This document shows positions 45,762 to 57,601 of a stretch of DNA of 64,000 nt, piece by piece. Each line of letters begins with the position of its first letter. Within the stretch, counting starts at the first letter, position 1. Location of the stretch: positions 1-64,000 of the forward strand of contig NW_025064924.1 in the NCBI RefSeq assembly GCF_019112545.1, read 5' to 3'. Under the pieces are notes generated by a model. That model saw only the letters and a program-made list of their open reading frames with translations. It made no database searches and had not been told where the DNA came from. The stretch is from Guyanagaster necrorhizus. Taxonomy: Eukaryota; Basidiomycota; Agaricomycetes; Agaricales; Physalacriaceae. The position numbers and the translations under genes were made by a program.

Positions 45762-45832
45762 TGCATTAAGGGGGAATCGAACCCCCGGCGGGTCGATGGC
45801 AACGACCCAGGTTACCACTACCCCATTAATGC
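45762..45832 (-). tRNA. tRNA-Gly(GCC)
   Basis: A 71-nt cloverleaf on the minus strand. Acceptor stem GCATTAA pairs with TTAATGC, with discriminator A. The D-arm is TGGGGTAGTGGTAACC-like. The anticodon stem GGTCG/CGACC encloses TTGCCAT, anticodon GCC. The T-arm is GGGGGTTCGATTCCCCC. There is no intron. The anticodon and the A and B box sequences fit eukaryotic tRNA-Gly. Confidence 0.95.
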
Positions 45833-45839
45833 GTCGTCG

Positions 45840-47980
45840 TAAGATTTCAAATCGCACTTTGTTTCCCAGAACCTATCAGTAGAACCCTGTGCCGGGTGAA
45901 AAGTTATCACTGGCAGCAGAAGGTAGAGTCCTCATGCATACTGAATGTCCTCCGCTCGTCGCGGCCTCTCGTTATCCTAATGGCAAACACGTTATAGGCG
46001 TGTTTTCAACTCCTCAAAAGATCAACTTGTTCCCGGTTCTAGTCTGATGTGAGACAGCATCACGATTTGCGAAAACCTCGAATTCCTCTACGTGTTCATC
46101 GGGTGATACGTCCGAGGTACCCCCTCCTTGGGATCCACTGCACACGCAGAGTCTTTGGAAGTCAAAACTTCGATGCGGCTACGCGCCGTCACTTTTGGGT
46201 CAGGAGCCTCATCAAATCTGTAATAAAAACCCTTGCCTTCCTTCCACGGTCCATGAAACTTTTATATCGAGTTCTGGGGTGCTGCCCGAAGAACAGAGCC
46301 TTGTTATCTCAATCCATGATTTTTATCGCTGTGTATGACGTTCTTTAGGAATAAAGAGGCAACCTCTCAAAGATTCAGACTTTACATTCCCATCTCTCAA
46401 ACTTCTCTTGTTGCGAGCTGGAAAGGTTGATTTCTTCGACCCGAAAAAGCTTGCGGACCCGGGGTGAACTTGGTAAGCTGCTAGTCTCCTACCTTGAACG
46501 ATCATCAGCATCAGGTGATAACAGATATCGACCACTCTTCTCCGCTGAGCATTGTAACCTGAACGTTTCGGAAATGCCAAGGGTCTATGCTAAGTACCTC
46601 TGATAGACCAAGGTATCGATATCTGGTTCAGGCCGCTTGACTCTGTCCCTTGTTCAATCAGCGTCATAATTTACGAAGACTTTGGATTCTCTTGCATGTC
46701 TACGGTGACAACCCGAACTGTAAACTATCGCCTCAGCTGGAAAGCTGATATTTAGTCTCTCAGGCCCTCGGAAAAATTTGACAAGTAATCGACTTTCTAG
46801 GCCAAAGCTCGGGCTGCGCATTGGAGTCATTACAAGCTGAAGCCCAAGTCCTAAATACCTTCAAGCAGCTCATGACGATACTGCCCAAAAATGGGGGAGT
46901 AAAGCGGCTACTTTTTATGTTGCGCATCCAAGGCTCTGGAACCTTTAACGAACTCTAGTATTTTCTCTCGTTGCTAACTTGAGCCAGTCTCAAAACGTGC
47001 TAGCTATCAACGTCAAAAATATTGGATAGCTTCTATGTATTCTCACGAGTTGGCGTCCAACAAAGAACATCCATCTGCACGGATGAACTCGGTGAGCTCG
47101 AATCTTCTAATTGTTCGAAGACTCATGTTGTGGCGAAAGGTCAGCGAGGTGACATCTGATGTCGAATTACCCCAGTCAACTGCGTGTGCCAAATCTGACT
47201 AGCGCAGCAAATTAATTATCGCCGCTTCTCAAGACCTTTTTGGTACTCAGGCTCCTTCATCCAGATTCTTTCAATTATCGTGGCTTCGTGTCTTTTGATG
47301 CTGTCCACCACAGGAACGTATCACAATACGTCTTAGGAAAGGCACACGCGAACTTATGGACCTGGTCAGCTGAGCTCTAGATCTCCAAAAGTGAAATTTC
47401 GACGTTTCATGATAAACTTGGATGAGACTAGACGCTGACTTCTAATATACGCAATATACGCGGGCCCCGAGAAATCTCGTAACTCGTCGCCGAGGAGATT
47501 TATACTGGCAACAAAGTATATATTTGGCCGCAAAGGAGACGATGATTCGCTCACTAGAACTTGCAGGACCCAGCGTGGCTTTAGGATTCAAAGTTTCCCC
47601 GCGCACGTTAGCCGAAGCCAAGAATGACCCGCGTGGACGCCGTTCGGTAAGGCACAATTCCCCTCTACCGGCAAATACTCGCTGGACTGGGGACCCACTC
47701 CTTTCGTTTTAACCATGCGAAATTCAGCGTTCCAATCTCCTGCCATTCAAGAAAAGCTCAGATTTACTCATCTGCAATTGCCAATGATTGAAGCCAAAAC
47801 GACAAGCTACTAATGGAGGCCGACGATAGTCGCGCGACCGTTCGGACCGTTCGGGCCGTCTATTCCCCACATCCGTTCCCCGCACAAATTGAGGCGAATG
47901 GTCAGGTGGGGAAGGTATAAAAGTCATAGGTGCCGTACACATGCGTTCGTGCTCTCTTCCCATTACATACGCAGCGCACC
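45840..47980. other. 2.1-kb gene-free stretch
   Basis: Nothing recognisable is coded on either strand; the longest ORFs are about 100 codons and overlap randomly. No terminal inverted repeat, LTR or tandem repeat was found by eye. It begins just after the tRNA gene, a common target for transposon insertion, so decayed mobile DNA is possible. The last ~100 bp should hold the transporter promoter. Confidence 0.4.
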
Positions 47981-50093
47981 ATGGAGGGAGGAAGTAGATT
48001 CCAGAATATCCGGGTCTATTGTCAGTTTTCATTCTATCATTTCTGTTTCATTCCTCATCGTATGGGTAGGGCTTGCATTCATCGTATATTGGGGAATCGT
48101 GCTATTCGGTTATGATACGTGCGTGGATATTCTCAACCATTCCCTTCCGAGCCATAGTGTTTACGCGGTGTTTGACTATCAGCGGTGTTGGCGGTGGCGT
48201 TGTCAATAATACGTACTTCCAGAAGCATTTTGGAATGTACAATGCCGATGGGACGAAGAATACCAGTAAAGTAAACAACATCTCATCCAATGTTGTGTCC
48301 GTTCTTCAGGCTGGAGCTTTTTTTGGCTCCTTGGGTAGCGTTGTGATATCGCGTGAGTTCTTTTCTGACGCTACTTCTATCCGCAAAGTTCATTTTTGTA
48401 TCAGCCAAATTTGGGAGAAGATACACTCTGCTCATGTATTCTCTTATCTTCTGTATCGGCGCAGTATGTCTGTTTCTTGTTCCATCTTTGTCGCATCTTT
48501 CAACATTGCGCATAGATTCTGACAACTGTAGCCGCCTCCCCATCAAACGGTCTTGCCCTCATATACACAGGGCGAGTCATCTCTGGTATTGGAATAGGTG
48601 GGATCTCGGCTGTAGCTCCAGCTTATGTCTCCGAGTGTTCGCCCAAAGAGGTCCGAGGACGGATCACTGGGATGTTCCAGATCATGGTGGCCACTGGAGT
48701 CATGCTGTCTTACTTCATAAATTGTACGTGTATTCAAGTTGTCACCACTCACCTTACTAATAACGATACGCCGAAGATGGCCTTGGCATTCACATTGCCA
48801 GTGGCACGAATATATGGAGGATCCCATTCGGATTCCAGCTCGTGCCTGCTGGTATCATGGGCTTTGGATTGTTGACCATTAAGGTATGTCCATTCCCACA
48901 TTTATACTAGATGCGGAGCTTAACAAAGAGCCAATCCCAGGAATCGCCTCGTTGGCTCGCGTCAGTTGACCGAAAAGATGATGCCCTCAAGAACCTTGCC
49001 TATCTACGAAAACTTCCACCCACCTCTGAGCAAGTCCTGCATGAGATGGCCGAAATCGAAGCCGTTGTTGAGGAAGAGCGCCTAGCTCGCGAAGGTCTGC
49101 ATTGGAAGGAAGCCTTTTTCGGAAAAGGCAACTTCATTCGATTCGTGATCGCGTTCGTCATTTTCCTCTTACAGCAATGGTCGGGTCAAAATTGTGCGGG
49201 CCCCATTTCTCTTCGCTTTCTCCAACTGATTCTTATTATTACGATTGCAGCTGTAAACTACTACGCTCCCCAGATTTTCGCATCCATCGGTTATACTGAT
49301 AACAAGAACTCCCTTCTAGCATCTGGAATCTACGGTGTTATCAAAGTAGTATCCACGTCCTTGTTCATCTTCTTTGGGGTTGAATGGCTTGGACGGAAAC
49401 TATCCTTGACGATATCTGCCTTTGGAATGGGTGTCTTGTTCTATATCGTTGGGGCACTCCTAAAAACACACCCACCACCTGCGACTAGTTCCACCGATAC
49501 CTCAGTGGTATCCCCCCAGCCGGCCAGCCAAGCCATGGCGGGCATGTTGTATATATATGTTTGCTTCTACTCAATGGGATGGGGACCACTACCGTGGGTT
49601 TACGTATCAGATATCTTCCCGACCAGGACAAGGCATTATGGGTTAGCATTGGCAACTGCTTCTCAGTGGCTGTGGAGTGGGTCTTCCTCATCATGTATCT
49701 GTTTACGATTGCTAATCAGGCAACAGATTTCGTCGTATCCAAGTTCACTCCAGATATGGTCACCAATCTGGGTTGGAAACTTTTCATAATGTTTGCCACC
49801 GTAAACGTTGGTGCAATGGGCCTATTTGCTATGTATGTATCATTCCTACATGTTCATCAACCTCAGTGCTGACTGTATTCGAAAAGTCTAATCCCGGAGA
49901 CGAAGGGCCGTAGTCTTGAAGATATGGATGTTATATTCGGTGCTATTACCAAGGAAGAGCGGAACAAGAATATCATCAAGCAAGAACACGGTAGTCGTCC
50001 TCTCTCATACATACCTCCCAGAGTTTTCTAACTGGAAACGTAGAACTTGAAGCGGATATTCACGATCACTTGGGCGTGTCCGAGAAGGTCTGA
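47981..50093 (+). CDS. MFS sugar/quinate-type transporter
   Basis: About ten short introns interrupt the gene. The first exon is MEGGSRFQNIRVY and the 49-nt intron at 48021-48069 joins it to WLAFIVYWGIVLFGYDT. The product has 12 membrane helices and the sugar-porter signatures: GVGGGVVNNTYFQ after helix 1, KFGRRYTLL (loop 2-3), VISGIGIGGISAVAPAYVSE, PKEVRGR, ESPRWLAS, QQWSGQNSVNYYAPQIFASI, PWVYVSDIFPTRTRHYG and PETKGRSLEDMD. It ends HDHLGVSEKV. This matches basidiomycete hexose/quinate permease-type proteins. Substrate could be a sugar or quinate; the neighbours suggest an organic acid but do not prove it. Confidence 0.92.
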
Positions 50094-50516
50094 TCTCCAA
50101 AATGCTCCAAACTTATAACAAACAGCGCGCGAATGAAACACTGCTGTGTGAATGACTTCGATTATGTGCAGTATTATATACAGCGCCTATTGTATTTTTA
50201 ATCAAATCGTCTGCGGTTCTTGATGATTGACTAAATCATCCAAACGTAGTAAATTTCGCGTCAGGCAGATCGGTGACGATCGTTTACACTCGATCGGCTT
50301 CTGAGATCGAGATCTTGAGGAGGTGAATGAAAGCATGTCGATCGTTGTATGATTGTCTTCCGACCTACCCGGTATGGCACAGTAGTTTCATGCTTTCAAT
50401 CGCAGACCCGATACATATGTCAAATTTATGAAGAACGGCGGGAGTTAGGTTTGACTCCCAATATATCTATTGGAAACTGCCAAATGCACCCACCCCGCTC
50501 CCCAACGTCATGACAT
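50094..50516. other. Convergent 3' spacer
   Basis: The spacer separates the ends of two convergent transporter genes. No gene is seen. Confidence 0.4.
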
Positions 50517-52683
50517 CACGCCAGAGCAATCGAGCCTTCCTTGACACGGAAAAACAGGACCATAGCACCCATAGCAGCCGACCCCAGTAGCCAACTACCG
50601 CCGAAGAGCTGTACGGGAAGGAAATTGATCTTGCCAGTAAGGGGACTCGTGTGAGAATCAAGAATAGCTCCTGAAATGGGGGGACCGAGAAGTGTTCCTG
50701 GCTAACGAGGAGGACCATCAGAATATCAAGTTCTTTGACATAGCAATATGTACACACCACAAAACTGGAAAACATGACTCCAGTTATGCTTGCCAGGCCT
50801 TCAACACCGTACAGATCAGCAGCAACTGGATCGTCGTTGATCAGCGCATCAAATTGATATGCTTGGAGAGAAAAACATACCAACGGGATACAAACTAACA
50901 TAACCGCCTGTGAAAAATCCATAGATAGACGAGAAGGCCATCAAGCCCGAAAGGCTGTGAGCGAAAGGCCATATCGCCATTTGCGCAATGCCGCCCATGC
51001 ATTGACACAAGATAAGGACAGGTAAATGTCCCAGTTGATCGCCTACTATACCTACAAGCTGTATGATAATAAGCACCCGGAGATCTTTGGCATGGAAATC
51101 GAAGCAGGTATTCTCCAGGCCCAAAACAATCACTTACCACACGACCTGCGGCGGAAAAGGCCGATATGAGAGCTGCGGCATTCGCACCATCCTGAGCGCT
51201 GCGCTCCAGCTTATTGATGGCATAGTCTGAGATGAATGAATCGAAAGAAGAAACCCCGAATGATAAAATGCACAGAAGGAAGGGTCAAAACTGTTGAGCC
51301 TGTTATTGTGATACTGCAAAACGTACCCGGAACGTAGAAAATGGGAACATAGAAACCAGGACCACTAAGAAGTCCGATAGAACACAGAAACAAGAAGACT
51401 TTGTCCATCATCAGTGTTTTGTCCACCTTTGTGGCCAGTTTGGCCGATGCACGGGGCCGAAGGAAGATATCAGCAACCCCGAGGGCTGAGGAGAGGCGGT
51501 TCATTAGTGCGATGCAAGCAAAAGGAACGACTCATAGCACACGGAATGACGACGGCATCTCATATAATCCGGTGATGATGAACAAAAAGGAAGTTGCATT
51601 GCCTTTGAAGCATAGCATTTAGTAACTTACCAACAAATGTCATCAGTCCAGTAATTCGGAGAGCCCAGCGAAACCCCATGAGATCGAGGAGTCTTTGCGT
51701 TAAAGGGCTGAGCAATAAACCTCCGACACCTGAAAATTCCAATATGTTAGTGGAAGAATGATAAATGAAGGGCCGGACCGACCGTAGCCGCTAGCCGCTA
51801 TTCCAGTGGCAAGTCCTAGATAACAAGGCTTAATGTTTGCTGTAATAAAACTTGGCATAGTAGATCACCTCTGTGTTTAGTAAACTACACCCATGGTAAA
51901 CACTAGTCAAGAAAGTCCCAGGCACCGATATATAGAACTCTCACCCATTGCGAAGGAATGCAGACGGCGGGAATGAATGCGAAACCACTCCCAACTCCGA
52001 ATAACACACCTTACAAATGCACATTAAATGGCTTCACGCCCTGAAATATGTGTGACCGACCTTGAGTGAGGTATAAATGCCATACGTGAGTTCTGTATCG
52101 ATGCTTAGCTTCGGATATGACCGTCGATGTAGATACTACAACTCACGAAAACGACGCAGAGATCAAACCGATGCCCATTATGCATGTTCCGATAAATCCC
52201 GTTAGCCTGTAGCCGATACGCTGAGCCAGGATCCCGGCCAAACTGTTCGTTGTAGCATAAGAAATACGTAGACATGGGAACCGCTACTAGATACTGACAT
52301 CCCAACGAGTGGTTGCCCAGTTGCCTGGATAGATCCGACCCAGGCTAGATCTGAGTTGGAAACAGGACCTAAATCGTGTGATGTAAAATAATGGCTTTGA
52401 TACACTCCCCAAGAAGACTCGATCCTTAACAGACAGTAAGTTTGCGTCGGTCCATGAATGTTTGTGAAACGTACCCCAGGGCAAAAAAGTGAACAATAAA
52501 AGAACAAAAGACGCAGATCCAGCCATAACCACCATCGGGCAAGGACTCGGAGCCTTTGTGGGCGTCAATGAGATCATCGGATACCCGAGAAACGACCAAG
52601 GTATCAAAAGACGAATAAGCCCCAGAGTCAACAGATGCACTTGGGTTGTCTGCTGGATCTGAAGGGACTTCTGTAAGTGTCAT
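50517..52683 (-). CDS. MFS monocarboxylate transporter-like protein
   Basis: The minus-strand gene with several short introns starts at 52683 (MTLTEVPSDPADNPSASVDS) and ends TGA at 50519-50517. After a polar N-terminus comes the MCT signature LPDGGYGWICVFCSFIVHFF, then SSWGVYQSHYF, LAWVGSIQATGQPL, SPLTQRLLDLMGFRWALRI, FLFLCSIGLLSGPGFYVPIF and VGIVGDQLGHLPVLIL. GLMAFSSIYGFFTGGYVSL, LASITGVMFSSFVV and VLFFRVKEGSIALA follow. Twelve helices are expected. Fungal members carry monocarboxylates, riboflavin or related compounds across the plasma membrane. Position beside aromatic-degradation genes suggests an organic-acid substrate (inference). Exact exon edges were not all resolved. Confidence 0.88.
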
Positions 52684-53718
52684 ATAATTCAAGAGCTGAG
52701 AGTTGAAAAGTTGAACAAGTTAATGAGACCAAGAGGTAGGGAAGAAGAAAGGGGTAACGTGCGTTTTTAAGGCTCCTGCGTGAGAAGGAGTAATCTGGGA
52801 TCAGAATCCCATTAAGCACGGAATCAATGAGGGATGGAGGCTGACAGTGCAAATACATTTTATTAATGAGAATAACAAAACCATAAGCGAAATGTCCATA
52901 CAAGGGGCTCGAGGCAGCTGTGTGTGAAGTAAGCACCGCATGGCGCGAAAGATCTGGCGCTTAACGCTACTTAACATGAGTGACAAGACGCTCAGCACAG
53001 TCACCCTGACTCCATCAATCTGCGTCCTAAAATCTTAGCGCCCAAGGATTTATTTGTTGATTGATTAGATACAGAATCCGACAATATGCCGAGTATCGAT
53101 AGAGTCAGAATCCACTCGAGAAGTGATTCCATACTCAACAAAGATTCATGATGAGGCGGAAGAAAGAAAACGTAGAGCGAAAAGCAGCTTGAGTCAGGGT
53201 TAACGTTTGAGGGTTGAGGGGCGGGAGAAGAGATATCGGAACAAAATCGGCTCGTCGGGAATTTAGCTGAGCCGTGCCTCATATCTTCCTCCTCCTTTAC
53301 AGCTTGTACTTAGCAACTTTCCGATCAAAATGCTGTTACTTTTCTGTCTTTGAGTATCAGTTTACTACTCTCTACTATCCATCTCAGTAAGTGTCAATCT
53401 GAATCCTCTATTCTTAGCAACGGAGTTTACTACCTGGGTAACGCATATCTGACAACAACATGTACATCTGTCGTTACTCGAAACCCAGCTACTGTCACAG
53501 AGAAAGCTTCGCGGTCAGAGTCAGGTTCAAGCCTCGTGGTGCGTCCTGCGGCCTAGGACCAGACTTCTTCTATGAAACAGTGTGAAGCCTCGAATTCGAA
53601 GTCCCTTATTCATGAAGTTTTGAAGCTTCAACGTTTCGAAGCTCATTTATCTATACACATTAATGAATGGAAAGTCTACAAATGAGTGTCCAGCTTGAGA
53701 GTGTCCCCAGAAACGAAA
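52684..53718. other. Intergenic region, no gene seen
   Basis: Minus-strand ORFs at 52801-53004 and 53001-53282 lack recognisable content. The region should include the transporter promoter. Confidence 0.35.
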
Positions 53719-55048
53719 TTAAAGGAAAATGAAACTCGTCCTGTTTGCGATATCTTCATTCCGGGCGACCTCTACCAAATTACGGCCTTCTTCTACTCGT
53801 TGCAATATAACGACACCACCAACAGTATTAGCGCCCGCGATGATAATTTCATCCCCGCCATCTTCGACTTTGCCGAGACTCATACTCCGGATCTGTTGTA
53901 GTCCGGTAGGTACCTGGGCCAACAGCTCTAGAGGTTCTGTGTCTCGCTTAATGATCCCGTTAATGCGCTTCATCCGCTGCTTGGTACTCGCCGTATACGT
54001 TGGATCAGCGCTCGTCCCGTTATTGAACTGGAAGATGGCGATTGTGTCACCTGCAGGATCGATGGTCGTCCCGATATTTCGGTTACTCACGTATATTAGC
54101 GGTGATGGAAAACGTTCTGTCGGAGTGGGAATGAGGATTTCAGCCGCCGCGAAGGAAGTCCCTTCAAGGGGATTGGCCGGCACAACAGAAACATTAGCAA
54201 GAAGAGGCAGGGTGGTACCGTTAGGCGCCTCGGGTATACGTTGAGCAGTCAATGTGGAAGTCTTTTCATGCACTGTAAAAAGAATGCCATCTAGAAGGCA
54301 CAGCCTTATCATCAGATTGGAGTTCCGGTTACGGAGGGAACGGGTGGAGCAAGACGTACCATGAATAACAATGTGCCGTGGTCCAGCACCTGCATCGACA
54401 TCTATTTGGCCCTGGACTCTGAACTTGCCGGGTGCACCGTCATTTACGATTCGCCAGATTTTGTCTGCACCCAAGTCGGGAACAAAAACCTCTCCATTGT
54501 GTTCGAGGAACATGTGCGGGTTAGACGGTGCATTGGGGCCAACGGGAAGGCGATTATCGGGGAATCTGTTTCAAAGTGAAGGGGATCATCGGGAACGGTG
54601 GCAACAAAAGAGCAGTTAGGAGATCCAAACTTAAGATATTACAGCTTTAAGATGTGAGCTTATTAGATAGCGCACCGGTGACTTACATTTATGCCCGTCA
54701 CTTCCCCCGTTGAAAGCGGATTGGTAAAAGTCGGACCATTGCCGCCTGTAGACACAGTATCCACCAGGGATAGAATCCCTGCGTCACCGACCGAAAAAGA
54801 CTGGAGGTTCCCAACGGGCTGTATTTCATTGACCGCATTAAATGAAAGATGATCAAGATAAGGTCAGTTGAGCAATAGACGCGACGGTACTATATGATGA
54901 GGCTGTTATTAGGATGCTGAGCAATCCACGATGGGTTTTCTCCTGATGGATTCTGCCGCGTCAGGGTAAGAGACTTGGCGCCTGCGTCAAAGAAGTATGT
55001 GGCAATCATGGAGGAGAACCCTCCAGCAAGGATAGTGTAGTTGACCAT
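53719..55048 (-). pseudogene. Second carboxymuconate-cyclase-like propeller gene, probably inactivated
   Basis: It starts MVNYTILAGGFSSMIATYFF at 55048 and shows the whole family pattern: NPSWIAQHPNNSLI, AVNEIQPVGNLQSFSVGD, GSPNCSFVATVPDDPLHFET, SNPHMFLEHNGEVFVPDLGA, DKIWRI, GAGPRHIVIHG, LIYVSNRNIGTTIDPAGD and RNLVEVARNEDIANRTSFIF. It ends TAA at 53721-53719. Two lesions are visible. The first intron (54900-54838) ends TTTAA instead of TTTAG exactly where Y-AVNEIQ would resume. A one-base shift near 54534-54545 separates DSPIIAFPLA from NAPSNPHM. Family and order are clear; loss of function is the likely reading, but sequencing error in the second site cannot be excluded. Confidence 0.7.
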
Positions 55049-56075
55049 TGGTAGGATTGCACCAGAAGAGTAAAAGATCGAGGGCAGAATTGGGAAGAGG
55101 ACACTAGGCTCTGTGGGTGGGAGTCTTCAAGGAAAGAACAAAGGTGCTATCATTGTCAAAACCAAATGCCATCTTTTATAGGCATAGAGCATCGCATTCA
55201 AGCGCCCCATCGTCCATGGACAAAACAACAAAGCCTTGGTGATCGTTGAACGTTCAACAATCGCATGTCGGCCATTGTCTTGATGGCGGTTGCGGCACTA
55301 ATGCCATGGCTCCGACAAAGCCGAGCCAAGACCATTCTGTGGCTTCACAGAGATACACACCAGTGAGGTACTTTACTCATCTGCAGTGATGGTTATGCTG
55401 GGCGGTCGGAAATTGGGATGGAAAGATAAAAGGAGTGGACTCATCAGGCGGATATTAACCATAGAGGGCAACAGATTTCTTGCCGCCAAACCAACGATCA
55501 CTTTACAAATAGTTAAAAATGAGGACGGGTATACTGTACAGTGCGTCCTTGGCGGGTAAGGAGAGATGGTCTTGCAATCAGTTAGGCTTACGGTTCGGAG
55601 TTGAAATTTAGGAAGAGCGCGTGGCATCAGGAAGTCTCGAGGGATTTTCGGGTTTCAACTTGAATGATTATTGATATCCATGATTTCAGCATTCGATGTT
55701 GAATGTCACGTCATGTTCAAACCCAGCGGCAGTTGATATTCGCCAGGTTTGCCCCGCATTTCAGGCGATAAATATCAAGCAGACCCTGTGCAATATTAGT
55801 CACAAGGTGAGAAACATGTTGTCAAGAGTTAACCGTAGCATTGGTGTGAGAGCGCCGCTAAGAGGAAAACATGCGAACAGAAACATGTTTTCCATCGCCG
55901 TACCTGTGGAACATTTAAGTATGTACGAAAATCGGCGCTTGTCACTAACAACATGTTCTGGCGGAAAATGAGGCCATGTGAGCATTCAGTAAGAAGGATG
56001 CAGTCCCATTGCGTGATTAATACACTCTTACAGCAGTAACAGCCTGTCCGCCCCGTAACAGCAACGGTCTCTTAT
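55049..56075. other. Intergenic region, no gene seen
   Basis: Only short ORFs without motifs. It contains the upstream region of the second cyclase-like gene and the 3' side of pre1. Confidence 0.35.
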
Positions 56076-56770
56076 TCAAATTTCTATCTCTCTCGCGCCG
56101 TCCTTGTCTACGACTTTGACTTTGTATTGCCCAGGACTGACAACTACACGTTTCGTCACTTCGGCGATGCATCGTTTGAGGGTTGCGAGACCTTCTTCCA
56201 GCGACGCTTCAGGATTATGGTACCTACAAGTAGAATCCAAATGAGTGGAATGGTTCGGAACACAACGACGACGACCCCACCGATCCAGTAAACTCAAAAC
56301 AAAATAGCTTCCGTAGCCATGCGCGGCAAACGGCACCTCCGTCATTGTTCCAAGATAATCCACCCAAAACAGATGAGGTTCATGCTTGTTTGTATCATAA
56401 CCTCCAAGTAGCAGGTTGACGGCATAAGGTTTTCGCGAGCGTAGAGACTCTGCTAGAGATCTCCGGATCCATGACGCGGCCGCTGAGGGGCCTAGAGGGT
56501 ACGTATTGCGTATTTGGAAAAGACGAATGTTGCGCTCGACATATTCAGAGAATTGAATGGTGTCACCTATACAGTATAAAGATAAGAAGACGTCCACCAG
56601 TAAATGAATGAGTACAGACCTGGTTCACCAGAATACGCCATGAGTAAATGAGGACTGAGGACTTTGATTTTGTCTTCGTCAACCTTCATTTTGACGATGG
56701 AGCGTGCAGATGTCGTGTCTGCGGCAACGATAACATATCCTTTCCCAGTGATAGCGAATAAGTTCTCCAT
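56076..56770 (-). CDS. pre1: Proteasome 20S core subunit beta4
   Basis: A non-catalytic beta-ring subunit of the 20S proteasome. It starts MENLFAITGKGYVIVAADTT at 56770, and the first exon ends in MAYSGEPG before a 53-nt intron (56619-56567). Then GDTIQFSEYVERNIRLFQIR, GPSAAASWIRRSLAESLRSR, AVNLLLGGYDTNKHEPHLFW, VDYLGTMTEVPFAAHGYGS and YFVLSLLDR follow. A second intron leads to YHNPEASLEEGLATLKRCIA and a short charged tail ending TGA at 56078-56076. There is no propeptide/Thr1 nucleophile, as expected for beta4 (Pre1/PSMB2). Full-length, no lesion seen. Confidence 0.95.
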
Positions 56771-57228
56771 GGCAAGAGCAGTTGGTGGTAAGTTGGAAGT
56801 TCTGTAAATTGGGGGGGGTACGCGTCAGAGGTGTGACGTGACACACGCATTCCAAATTGGTCCCGGCAGAACCGGAACGTATTTCTGGGTCACTGTGTGA
56901 CAGAAACGTGACCGAGGCCTTTCACACGAGTATTCAGCCCTTGTCCAATATCGCCTGGCCACTCCAACTACCTACCATTCAATTACTGGCCATTCAGCTG
57001 GAGGTCGCCCGTTAATGTCAGCTACAGACCATTCTTTGCCAATCATGGGACGATTCCCTCCATATCTATCATTGTACTGGTGGTCTTCATCCAGCACAGG
57101 AATCATATTGCTGTCTCTAATACTATTGATTTCTAGCACATACCTGGGCACATTCAATGTTATGTATACCTTGCAGAAATGCCAATCTCCGAGTGGCGAC
57201 TTATTTAAGCAGGATCGCCCTTTTGAGA

Positions 57229-57349
57229 TATTTTATTTGTAGTTAACGGAGAAAGTGAGATTTAGCGTGTGCCAGTTCGAGATACCAAGGGAATCTCATA
57301 GGAAACAGCCAGAAAATTGAAAGATTCTTTGTTAACTACAAATAAAATA
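57229..57349. repeat. 19-bp perfect inverted repeat with 83-bp spacer
   Basis: TATTTTATTTGTAGTTAAC (57229-57247) is the exact reverse complement of 57331-57349. The 121-bp unit is A/T-rich at its ends and lies between pre1 and gle1. It resembles a very short MITE or foldback element; no clear target-site duplication was identified by eye. Confidence 0.55.
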
Positions 57350-57601
57350 CATTTTAATGGCCTAGTCTCAGCTGAAGTTAAGCATGAATGTGGCCCGTTT
57401 GGCAGTTTATCTCTGTCACGACGGTCCCTCATGATTTTGGCCTCAAGGATCAGGGCGGAGTTTGAATTGGCAGAGAATTGCCTGGCCACTATACCTCCTC
57501 GACCTACGATATACTTTCTCCATTTCTTTGGTATCGCCTTTCACCTAGAAAGTGGCTAGAGAGGCTCATTAGCGAAATATTGAGGCACTTCGAAGCGCGT
57601 C

